From Girardinichthys multiradiatus (Eukaryota > Chordata > Actinopteri > Cyprinodontiformes > Goodeidae), in NCBI RefSeq assembly GCF_021462225.1, contig NC_061805.1, positions 26,553,958 through 26,617,957 of the forward strand: a stretch of DNA of 64,000 bases, read 5' to 3'. The stretch's first letter is position 1; the number at the start of each line of letters is the position of its first letter. Below, piece by piece: positions 45,726 through 55,830 of the stretch. Position numbers and translations under genes: made by a program. Under the pieces are notes generated by a model that was given only the letters and a program-made list of their open reading frames with translations, was not told where the DNA came from and did not search any database.

Positions 45726-46965
45726 GGATCACCTCAAATTTTCAGAATGTGAAATGTGAAAACTTTTTTCACAAAGATAATAGTTTTCTAATTTACTAAA
45801 TGGTTCATTTGAAGTCAGTGTTTCCAGTCAGTATTGGGTAAAAAGCTATCTGACAAACTGACATTTATGTTGAGTTTAAAGCTGTTCACATCTAATAAAT
45901 GTCAGATCCTATAATGCTGTGAAAAGCTGTGGTGATATATGCTGCGTCCACTTTTGTTTGTAGAGATACAAAGACCACCCGCTCTCGTCCAGAACCAGGA
46001 CACAATTTGCTCAGCTTGTCTCATTAGGCCTGCCAGTGAGCTAAAATAAGTGAGTTATGCGCATTTTGATAACCATTTGCATCCAACAGGTCCAGACACA
46101 GGAAGGTGTATTTTGGATGCAACACTTTCAGATTTAATTAAATGAGCAGACATAATCTTCTCTGAAGAGGCCACAGCTGCAGTGTTTCATCAAAGGCCTT
46201 TTGATATGTTGATGTGTTTTTGATTGAGCAAAATGCCAGGAGGATTCTGCCTGTACTTGGTTAACATGTCCAACATTCACAAACCTGTTTTTAAATTGTG
46301 TTCTTCACTTCTTATTTGTACATTGCAAAATTTATTGGGTCACTCTTTTTATTTATTTATTAAATCTCTGCTTCTGTGTTTTGTCTTTGTGGCTGTATCC
46401 TCCTGCTGCACACTTTGTCTTATTGCACCACCCAGACCTTCTGACTTGATTACTGAAGAAGAACTCAATGACTTGTTAGCAGGTAGCAGAATAGCCTGAG
46501 GATGGAGAGCGTTGGGAAAAGGAAATAGTAGGGTAAGCGTTTTGTGGCTACCAGAATACTTGTAGTGGACTTCAGATGGCCACACGCTCTTTTCTATTTG
46601 TGTCACAGGTTGGAAAGTGCGGTGTTGGTTTCTGTTCATTTTTACTCTTCTAGAAGTTCCTCAGAAACACAAGAAGGCTAAAGTACTTTTTTCTTGATTT
46701 AAAAGAAGTCTTAGATGTCTTCTAAAGCTCTCATTATCTTTTTCTTGGCAAAGTCTCATTAGCCTGAGGTGAGATCCATTAATGATGCAAAACTGTGGTA
46801 AATTCATTGGTTGTATGTGATTACAGACTCAGCAGTAATTAAAGGTACAAGCCTCTGAAGTCCCAATGCTGCACTAGAACAGAAAAGGTCTTTGGTTAGG
46901 ATTATGTTTGGGTTACTTAATAATGCAGACATACAAAAACAGAAAATTTAGTTTAAGGAGGATTT
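45726..46965. other. No feature recognised (intron)
   Basis: AT-rich DNA. A 91-codon + strand frame at 46224-46499 has no recognisable domain. Confidence 0.5.
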
Positions 46966-46977
46966 GATTGGTGATGA

Positions 46978-47333
46978 GGGCTGCACGGTGGCGCAGTTGA
47001 TAGCACTGTTGCCTTGCAGCAAGAAGGTCCTGGGTTCGATTCCCAGCCTGGGTCTTTCTGCATGGAGTTTGCATGTTCTCCCCGTGCATGCGTGGGTTCT
47101 CACCAGGTACTCCGGCTTCCTCCCACAGGTCAAAGACAGGCCTGTTAGGTTAATTGGTCACTCTAAATTGCCCTTAGGTGTATGAATGAGTGTGTGCATG
47201 GTTGTTTGTGTTGCCTTGCGATGGACTGGCGACCTGTCCAGGGTGTACCCTGCCTCTCGCCCATAGACTGCTGGAGATAGGCACCAGCTCCCCCGCGACC
47301 CACTATGGAATAAGCAGTAGAAAATGACTGACT
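46978..47333 (+). mobile_element. Full-length tRNA-derived SINE (family A)
   Basis: Flanked by a perfect 12-bp duplication GATTGGTGATGA (46966-46977 and 47334-47345). A box TGGCGCAGTTGATAG at 46989, B box GGGTTCGATTCCC at 47032, then the family body and a 3' end of ACTATGGAATAAGCAGTAGA plus a (TGAC)n tail. It is in opposite orientation to the copy at 26785. It has decayed little and is probably young. Confidence 0.95.
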
Positions 47334-47345
47334 GATTGGTGATGA

Positions 47346-48589
47346 TCCAGATCCAGGATTTTTTAAAGGATTCTTCACCATAAGGCTGGTTTTGCATTTA
47401 ACTCCACAAAAAACAAAGCACAAAGGCGTGACAAAAATTAAGGTAAAACATAGTCATATTTTCTTTCGTATGACAAAGTTTCTTGATGATTGCAGCAGAA
47501 TTCCAGATCTGGTGATCAAGAATGTGGAAAAATGTAGGACTAATATAATTTTTTTTAGTGTAAGCTAACAAATAAAGCTAGAGAGGAACAACTAACACCA
47601 AATTGTAGTTGAAAGTCTACTGGTTCAGTAAACCGCTTACAGATTTGTTACTTTTGAACTATAAGTGATATAAATGTGAAATGAAGTGCTCCTAGTATGT
47701 TTTCAAGGTCAAAGAAATCAAACATAAAAATGCCAGAAAGCGTAGAACTGAGCCTTTTTTGTTCTTTCACTGAATTTGAAGTAGCCCACTTTTTCAAGTT
47801 GGAATCTATGGCGTTGGTGACCTTACATTGAATGGCGGAGGTATGCAGTGTTCGACTGTCTTGTTAACTTTGGAACCTTAGGGTTATGAGACCACTTTAT
47901 CCTGAAGCTGCAGTAAGAAGTTCTGAGAAAACTGTGGACTTAGCTTGAAAATTTAAACAACCACACCTTACAGCTGCACTTGGTCTTTGCTAGGCTACAG
48001 CCCTCCCTCCACAGCTCCACCCCACAGCGGAGCCTACCGTTAAGGCGCAGGCTAGTAAGTAGGGCCACCGATAACGGCGGAAAAACAGCTCTGGCAAATT
48101 CACTGGTAGGGACGAAACATCAACGATGTGCTTTACATTGACTATGCCTTGCCCATACTTTGACTACAAACTTGGTCCCCAAATCATTAGCACACGGCCG
48201 TTATACAATTAGCTCAGTTCATTGCAGCAGGTCCAAAGCTGTTTGGCTTTTTGTCTTGTCCATACAGTGTTTTCTCTCTTCAGTTTAATTAGGTGATGTC
48301 CTTTCTGAGAAAAATACAATCGTTTTTAAGAATGCATCTCCTGTCTCATTTTTATGTGTTGGTCTATCATTAAATAGCCATCTGCAAGATCTTCCATCAT
48401 CTAAAAATGTCCTCTGGGCTACAAACCCATACAGCATGAATGTAATGATATTGAAATTACACCTTATAAAACATGATGTGATGCAGGATAAAAGAGCATG
48501 CATAAGGCTAACTTTAAACCCCAGAACAGCCATGACAGGTAGTTTTTGTCATATCACAAAATACTACAACATACAGTTAGCATACGTAT
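47346..48589. other. No feature recognised (intron)
   Basis: AT-rich DNA with a GC-richer patch at 47980-48110 (CCCTCCCTCCACAGCTCCAC, GATAACGGCGG) that might belong to an unclassified repeat. No coding motif. Confidence 0.45.
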
Positions 48590-49285
48590 TGTTGAAAAGT
48601 TAATTTATTTCAAAAATTCTATTGGAAAAGTGAAACTCATGTAAAAATACATAACACCCCTTTAATATTTCAATCATTTGTAAAAAGGTCATTGCCAAAG
48701 AGGCTGGCATTTAGTTGAAAATTGAGTGGAAGGAAAATCGTTGTTCCACTTTGTTTTATCAACTCCAAAGTTCGTGCTACCCACTGCTAACAACCTATGT
48801 TAGGCAGCTGATTTATTATCCAGTACCTGTCTAACCTGCCAAAAGTACTTGGTTCAAATAACCATGGTATCACTGTGCTTGATTGCCAGCTAATTTGTCT
48901 GACCTAAACTGCAAAGAGTTCTGGGGTTAAACTTCACCAGATCCTACAGCTGTGTTGAAGCAGATCAAATCTAAATGTTGCAGGACACCAGCCCCCAACA
49001 ACACAAGTTTAAGTTTAAGAGAATCTATGGGGTATTTTTGGAATGAAGCTAAGACACAACAAATCAAATAATGCCAATGAGTTGAAGGATGTCATTAAAG
49101 CAACTTGGGCTTCCTTAAGACTTGAGCAGAGTCACAGGCTAACTGTCTCCATGCCACACCACATTGATGCAGTAATAAATGCAAAGAAACTACCAAGTTA
49201 CCATTTACCATGTCCATGTATTATGCAATATAATAACATACTTTTCAAAGGTCTAGATTTCTGTATCAAAATCATTAGGCCCAAG
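48590..49285 (+). pseudogene. Internally deleted Tc1-like element
   Basis: The left arm AAAAGTTAATTTATTTCAAA (48596) and AAAAGTGAAACTCATGTAAA are followed without any N-terminal transposase by a damaged C-terminus: NHGITVL near 48861, then NANELKDVIKATWASLRLEQ and HRLTVSMPHHIDAVINAKK. These blocks align with the end of the DD34E transposase at 22316 (ITVLNWPANSPDLN, ELKAAIEASWASI, RRIEAVISAK). The catalytic Glu block is unreadable. Same family as the terminal region at 12432. Confidence 0.82.
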
Positions 49286-49320
49286 CAGGAAGCCTGCAAG
49301 GGTCTATTGTAATCGTAGGA

Positions 49321-49380
49321 TTTCTTATTCTTTTTCTTTCTTTCTTTCATTCTTTCTTTCTTTCTTTCTTTCTTTCTTTC
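49321..49380. repeat. (TTTC)n microsatellite
   Basis: About 14 imperfect copies of TTTC, with one ATTC interruption, immediately upstream of the composite tandem repeat. Confidence 0.95.
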
Positions 49381-50906
49381 GTTGCCTTGTTGGGCAATTT
49401 GGGAACTTTGCCATGCACCAAAACTCACCAAAACTGTCCCCGTGTGAAATTTTTGTTCTTTAATGTCGTCGTCTGTGGGCGTGGCCTAACCTTTTAGCCG
49501 AACTGTAAGTCGTAGAGATCTGAACTTTGGCGCACAGGTAGAACTCCTCAAACCAAGAAAAAAAAGTCTCTTGAGGGTATCCTCTAAAATGCACAGGAAG
49601 TCGGTCATTTTGGGTCAAAGGCCAATATTTGGCTGTTTTTCACTTTTACTCACCTCGAACTTTAACAAACCCCTCTTAGGGATTTGGAGCTATCGGCTTC
49701 ATATTTGGTCAATATGCAGTTAAGGCATGGGGGATTAAAAATTAACAAAATTGTGAGTTTTCGGCCATGTTTAGGGGGCGTGGCCGGGGCACAAAAATGG
49801 TGTTCGCACCCAAAGTGAAAAAATGCAATAACTTTCCCAAAGAAATGCCAAATCATACCAAAGTTGGCATGAAGGAGGACCTTAGGGTTCCCGACGATCC
49901 TATGGGGTCATATGCTAACATCATCAAAGCCACGCCCCCTGAGAACAGGAAGCCACTTTTTTTACTGGTAAAAGTCGCCATCTGGCTGTCTACACTCAAT
50001 CAAGTAGAAACTGTGTCAGATGACTGATAACTAGTGACTTTTCATAAAAGGGCGTGGCTGTGGTGGTGCGGCGAAGTTGGACGCCACGCCATGGCCATAC
50101 GTTTGGCTCTAAATTCCATATAGATAATCTGATCTGCACCAAATTCAATGTGATTGATCCTAGTCCAGCCCCCAACAGAGATCTGATGACATATTTGGTG
50201 GGCGTGGCCTATTTGTCCACAGCGCCCCCTAGAAAATTTTTAAAAATCAGCCCCAAGCCATGCCTTGCCCCGAGGATTGTGAAATTTGGTACACATATAT
50301 AACTTGTCAAGACCTACAAAAAAATCTTTTGGAGCGTTGGTCCAAACCCAACAGGAAATCGGCCATTTTGGATTGAAGTTGCCATTTTGACTCCGGATTT
50401 GCCCTTTCTAGCCCGCATATCTGAGTGAACTCCTCCTACAGCTTTTGACTTAGAGACTTGAAAATCACTCAGTATACTCTTAAGGCACTGGGGATAGAAA
50501 GTTATCAAAAGCTTTTTGATACATGAAACCATGTGGGCGTGGCCACGCCTCAAAATATGACTTCTTGCCATAAAAGATGAAGTTGATATAGCTCCTACAA
50601 GGAAAGTAACAGAGACCTGAAACCTTCTGAGATTGATCTGCCTCTAGGCCTGAACAAGATTCACTGATCAGATGTTGACATCATCAAAGCCCCGCCCCCT
50701 GAGAACAGGAAGTGTCATGTTTTCCTTTAGAGAGTCAAGTTTTGATGTTCTTCACCTAATCAATGTGAAACTGTCCCAAGTAACAGATAACATGATGGTC
50801 TAAGACAGTCGCCAGTATTGACTGGCTCTGCTGGAGGGTGTGGCTGTAGCGCGTGGCGAATTCTTATGTCACTCCATGGCCATACGTTTGCCTATAAATT
50901 ACACAG

Positions 50907-51440
50907 TCCGATTCACTCCAAAATAAATATGGTTGATCTTTGTCAGCCCCCAAACAGCTCTATTGGATTACATTGAAATTTGGATCAGTAGCGCCCCCTA
51001 GGACACTTTAAGGGCTATATCTCCCTCATACATCTTCGGATCTACTTGAAATGTAGCATACATGATCATGAGTTATTAATGGACATGTTGACACAGTCAA
51101 CTGATGATGTCACTTTAGCCCCGCCCACAAAAAAACAAATGAGTGTAGCTTCCATCAGGAAGGTCCGATTTACTCCAAACTGAATATGGTTGATCTTTGT
51201 CAGCCCCCAAACAGCTCTATTGGATTACATTGAAATTTGGATCAACAGCGCCCCTAGGACACTTCAAGGGCTATATCTCCCTGATACATCATCGGATCCA
51301 CTTGAAATGTAGTAAACATGATCATGAGTTAGTGATGGACATGTTGACACAGTCAATAGATGACATCACTTTAGCCCCGCCCACAAACGAACAAGTGAGT
51401 CCAGCTTCCATCTGGAAGATCCGATTTACTCCAAATTTTG
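50907..51440. repeat. 257-bp tandem duplication inside the composite repeat
   Basis: Two complete units begin TCCGATTCACTCC at 50907 and TCCGATTTACTCC at 51165; a third start lies at 51420. Units share GGTTGATCTTTGTCAGCCCC, TCTATTGGATTACATTGAAA, AGGGCTATATCTCCCT and ACTTTAGCCCCGCCCAC with few mismatches, so the duplication is recent compared with the surrounding module. Confidence 0.93.
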
Positions 51441-51502
51441 AATGCTTCTCGCCAGACCAAAACTCTACATGACCGAAGATCATATGACATGTTGCTCACA
51501 GT

Positions 51503-51514
51503 GCCACCTAGTGG
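51503..51514 (-). promoter_or_regulatory. CTCF-type core motif in the repeat
   Basis: GCCACCTAGTGG on the + strand. The - strand CCACTAGGTGGC fits the CTCF core CCASYAGRKGGC at every position, and flanking CAGT before and CGA after agree partly with the longer motif. Occupancy is unknown. Confidence 0.5.
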
Positions 51515-51784
51515 CGACGTGCTGAAGTGAAGCAGTGTCATCGTCAGTGATGTGTGGGAGGTGATGCCAGGCTCCCACGGTCGCTGCACAGGCCAAGTTG
51601 CGCTGAGGTGCGAGGGCCTTCAATGCTGCTTGCAGCTTTAACGTTTCATTTTAGTCTTATGTAATATTAAAAGTGAATTTAATTCTCTATATTTAATTTC
51701 CCTTTGGGATTAATAAAGTATTTTTCAATTGAACTTTTTGACATTTTAATTTTGTAAGATACCTCTGTTGTGCATATGGAAAAA

Positions 51785-52830
51785 CATTCTACTCATCGTC
51801 CGCCACTTATCCAGGACCGGGTCGCAGGGACAGCAGTCTCAGAAGTCTCAGCAGACACCCAGACTTCCCTCTCCCCAGACACCTCCTGGAGCTCTTCTGG
51901 GGACAGCCTAAGGCAACCAGGAGACATAGTCCTTCTAGCGTGTCCTGGGCCGTATTGTGGGCCTCCTCCCAGTGGGATGTGCTTGAAATACCTCCTGAGG
52001 GAGGCATTCAGGGGGCATTCAAAACAAATGCTCGAGCCACCTCAGCTGACTCTTCTTGATGTGGATAAGCAGCAGCTCTACTCTGAGCCCCTCCCATGTG
52101 GCTGAGCTCCACACCCTATTTCTAAGGTAGTGCATAGCAACTCTGTGGAGGAAGCTCAGTTCAGCCACTTGTGTCATGGATATTGTTCTTTTGGTCATGA
52201 CCCAGAGTTCCTGACCTTAGGTAAGGGTAGAAACATAGGGAGAGATAGCCTTTTGGATCAGTGCTCTCTTCACCACAATGGATTGGCACAGCCTCCTCAT
52301 AACTGCGGCACCCGCACTGTTCCGTCTGTCAATCTCTCGCTCCATTCCCCCCTTATTTGTGAAGAAGACCCCGAGATACTTAAACTCATCCACATGTGCC
52401 AGAAACTCCTGAGTGTCCAAGACATGCAGCCGAAGGTCAGAAGGCATGACTACACATTAAGTCGATCATTAACCTCCGGCCTAGGAAGTGCAATGATAAA
52501 GACTCTTATGCCTGAACATTTTGTTCATTATGGACAATCCATTACTGGCACAAATGTCCAACAACGAAACACCACCGGGGTTCAGATCAGGGAGGCCTCC
52601 CCCCAGTCACAACTCTCCAAGTGTCACTGTCTTTTCCCACGTGGGTGTTGAAGTTCCCCAGTAGAATGATGGAGTCTCCGAAAGGAGTGCTGTCTAGCAG
52701 CCCAACCAGGAATGCCAAGAAGGCCTGGTACTCTGCATTGCTGCTCAGCCCGTAGGTTGACCCGACCCAATGGTGCAGAGCTGATGGGCCACAAGCAAAT
52801 CCAGGCCAGTGTTCTGTTATTCCTCTTCAT
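51785..52830 (-). mobile_element. Degenerate LINE, same family as 7480, with large internal deletion
   Basis: Read on the - strand, the right part (52640-52680) encodes an AP-endonuclease-like GDSIILLGNFNTHVGKDSDT; then about 52450 jumps to LHVLDTQEFLAHVDEFKYLG, VVKRALIQKA and, in other frames, the MPPSGG... C-terminal region down to a CTCGTCC-like 3' end. Most of the reverse transcriptase catalytic core between endonuclease and C-terminus is missing. Frameshifts are frequent. It lies antisense to pde4d and is older than the copy at 7480. Confidence 0.82.
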
Positions 52831-53954
52831 GTTAATGTTGCTTTAACTTTGAGGGTTCTTGATATTCAACTATTTATCATTCCCTTCATCCAACTAAGCC
52901 ACCTTTTCCAATCGAACCTTGTGTTGTCCCTCTGAATGCAACCACTCAAAAGAGACAATATCTGCTAAGAGCCGCTCTAATGGGGTGCCTGTTCAATTAA
53001 TATGCAGCTGCCTCCTCTGTGGTGTGCGATGTCCTGTTATTGATGTCACCCCTTGATCATTTTTCCCAGCTGCTTCCAATATCCTGCTTTTTATGAGAGT
53101 CGGTTTTCATCTTTTATGTTCCAGCATTTGTTTGCATTTTGCATGTGCAAATGTAGACAGTGCAAATTCATCTGGTAAGTTTGGCGGTGCCTCTGTGTGT
53201 GCATTATATAAATACGCACATACATTTGAATGTGTTTGTGAGCACCTGCCTTTGTGTGTGGTCATATTTAATAATTTATTTAATTTTTTTTACAACTACA
53301 TGTGTTCTTGTTTGTATCATCCATCCTGATTATCCGTCTTCTGCTGTCTGACCACTGGGGTTGTCTCCGTTGATTGCATTGATTTAGTACTGCCGCATGC
53401 AGTAATAAAAGATGAAAAATGAACAGCACGATCTGAGTGTGAGGTAATTGGTCTTTACCCAGCTTCCCGTGGCTTTTGGAAGCCACAGGGTGAGGAAAAT
53501 TGAAGAAATGTGGGCAGCGTGAGACAAAATTCCCATGAACACTACTGTTTGTCAAGAAATGAAATGTGTTTATGGGTTCCCTTGTCTGTTTTTAAATAAG
53601 TCAGTATGCAAAACTCCATTGTAGGCATTGGCTGGTGATTGATATCAAGGTACACAAGGGTTTTAAAATCATCATAATTTCCACACACACAGCGCAGCTC
53701 CTCCCCATCTTATTGCTATCCACTGCCTTTCCGCTGGCTGAAAAAAAGGTAATACAATTTTGCCTTGGTTACAGCAAGGAAAAATGTGGCTGTAAGGATA
53801 CAGTTGTAATTGTAAAAAACGATGACAGTACATAAACGTTTACTGTTATTGTGAAAAATTCTAATTATTGCTATATTAGTTAATATGTTGCAATATTTTG
53901 GTAGCAGTTGGGATAATTGTGGCATCAGTTTCCTTTTTCCTTTACATATTTTGT
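52831..53954. other. No feature recognised (intron)
   Basis: AT-rich DNA with a hairpin GTGGCTT-TTGG-AAGCCAC at about 53469-53486. No coding motif. Confidence 0.5.
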
Positions 53955-54045
53955 TAATACTTTATTCACAAATGAGAGGTACACTTGGACTATTTGGTAC
54001 ACCTAGCTGTTATCTTAATCTGTTTATTTCCTTTTGAAGGACTTC
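53955..54045. mobile_element. Possible DNA-transposon terminal scrap
   Basis: TTTGGTACACCTAGCTGTTA resembles the TTAGGTACACCT terminal phrase of the element type remaining at 55165-55830. Short and tentative. Confidence 0.3.
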
Positions 54046-55164
54046 TTGGTGATTGCCTTAGGCTGACATATTGTTCATCTAGCTGCATGTACCCACGAGT
54101 GACATTTGTACTGTGTTGGTTTGGCAAGAATAAATCTACATTTCCACCCCAAATAAAAGGTTTTCTCTTTGTATATTCAGTTCGGTTTTATTTTTACAGT
54201 GCCAAATTAAAACAAATGTCATCTCAAGGTACTTTGAAAAACAAAATATGGAAAGGAAGAACTCCCTTTTATCAGGGAGAAATATTCATTAAAACCAAGC
54301 TCAGTGTGAGCAGCCATCTGCCACCAGCAACTGGGGATTGAGAGGACAGAAAGCAGGCACAGAAAATAACAGAAGCACTAAATGAGTTGTTTCTGTAGGG
54401 AGGAAATACTGAGTGCACAGCGTTAATTGTAGCATGGATTCAGTAGTATTCTCTGTGGGATGAAAAACAAAGAGGTTAACATAGTAATGTCTACAATAGC
54501 TCATTTTCCCCCTTTTTCCAAGAAAGGGACAAGGTTAAATACAGAGTCAGTGGGCCAGGTGTATGTTCTATGAAAGAAAATGAAAATAATACAGTAGGTA
54601 AACTGTGGAACTTGCAGCTGACATCATAACTGCATGGTTTCCATTGTCTTTTCGTTCAAACAAGCTCAAATCATTAGGCCTCCACCACTGATCTTCTGTG
54701 TTGTTAGGACATATTTGCATATCAGCATATTTGTGCTGAAATGCTGCTTGCTTTTTACCCTTTTGACTGAATATGGTGTTTTGCATAATAGCTAAACACT
54801 TCTATTTTCATCTCACGTGGTGATCTCATCTCTTTACAGACCGGAGTTGTTTATTTTTTTGCTTGCATAAATAATTCCCAACAAGTTAAATGTTTAGAAA
54901 TTACTTGCAAACTATTATTTGAAAAGCAAATTATTTAATTTTTTTTATTGAACTTTGCAGGCTTTGACTTTTACCTTCTAATGAGGGTTAGAAATCTGGG
55001 AGCATAGTTTCAAAATGTCTCCATTCTGATTCTGATTATTTATTTATTTATTTAAGAATCAGAAGTAAAATTATTCACTGCTTCATGGGCTTTCTTTCCT
55101 GCTGTGATGATACTGTCCCGAATGACTCAGCAGACAGTGGTAACCTTTACTTTTATAGATGTAC
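54046..55164. other. No feature recognised (intron)
   Basis: AT-rich intronic DNA with an (ATTT)n-like TTATTTATTTATTTA at about 55036-55053. A 118-codon + strand frame begins at 53985 without recognisable content. Confidence 0.5.
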
Positions 55165-55830
55165 TCACGCATGCATATTATCAATTAATTAGGTGTACTT
55201 GATTAGCCACAGGTTTTCTACACTTCTGTTGCTTGACAGATGCTTGGTTTTTCTTCACACTAGTGGTTCATTGTAGGATTTATTTGTCTCATTGTAAGAC
55301 CTGTAAAAAAACAGAGTATGTATTTTTGAGTGTGTGTATTCTGAAACATATTTTATTTGGTGTAAGGGTTGGTACTACATACTGTATATTCAGCATGGTG
55401 TGGAAAACATTCCTCAGAGGTTTTGGATCATAACAACGTGACGGCATTGTGCAGTTTCTTCAGATTTATCCGCTGTACATCTATGATGATAATCTCCTGT
55501 TACATTACATCCCAAATAATTTAGTTAAGATCTGGTGACTGTTCATGATGTTCCTATCTGTTACTGTCCAATTTTGGTGAGTATGTTGGAACTGCATTGC
55601 CTCAAGCAGATGGGCAATAGAATAGCTGTAGTTTATCTGCTTTAAGTGTTTAGGTATTCAGAGATGGTATTCTGCATACCTTGGTTGTAACAAGTGGTTA
55701 TTTAAGCTACTTTATATAATCTTGAACCAGTCTGCCCATTCTCCTTTGACCTCAACACCTCTATTAGTGTAAACAAGAAATTGACTGGTGTACCTGATAA
55801 AGTGGCTGGTGAATGTATGTCATCTTGGGA
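55165..55830 (-). mobile_element. Degenerate Tc1/mariner-like element
   Basis: AATTAGGTGTACTTGATTA near 55187 and GGTGTACCTGATAAAGTGGC near 55790 resemble the complementary ends of a common teleost element. Between them the - strand transposase phrases AAGATCTGGTGACTG (55528), TGTCCAATTTTGGTGAG (55566), TGGTTGTAACAAGTGGTTAT (55682) and CAGTCTGCCCATTCTCCTTT (55729) survive in order. Coding is lost. Confidence 0.72.

Larger units (their letters stand above)
49440..51640. repeat. Composite teleost repeat with ~760-bp and 257-bp tandem units
   Basis: Anchors recur in order: ACAGGAAGTCGGTCATTTTG at 49593 and a close variant at 50351 (758 apart); TCATCAAAGCC.CGCCCCCTG at 49921 and 50681 (760); CCATGGCCATACGTTTG at 50089 and 50874 (785). 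This is a two-unit array followed by 257-bp units. GC boxes GGGCGTGGCC occur at 49477, 49777, 50200 and 50535, and GCGCCCCCTAG-type words at 50220, 50991 and 51249. The right end is GCTGCTTGCAGC (51625-51636) then TTTAA. I recognise this kind of sequence from other teleosts but know no class or coding function; open frames in it are fortuitous. Confidence 0.85.

Noticed and set aside
46224..46499. 91-codon frame ending in an acidic stretch
   Set aside because: No splice signals, domain or promoter context; frame length is within chance for the region.
46978..47050. tRNA-like sequence with A and B boxes (also at 27100-27180, 38018 and 63160-63247)
   Set aside because: Each is the head of a SINE with a repeat body and target duplications; none folds as an obvious intact tRNA gene.
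49767..51472. Open frames of 82-91 codons in the composite repeat
   Set aside because: They shift frame between tandem units and are not maintained by the 257-bp or 760-bp periodicity.
51600..51640. GCTGC-TT-GCAGC hairpin as a Helitron 3' end
   Set aside because: No CTRR terminus follows at the expected distance, and no TC start was found at the left end.
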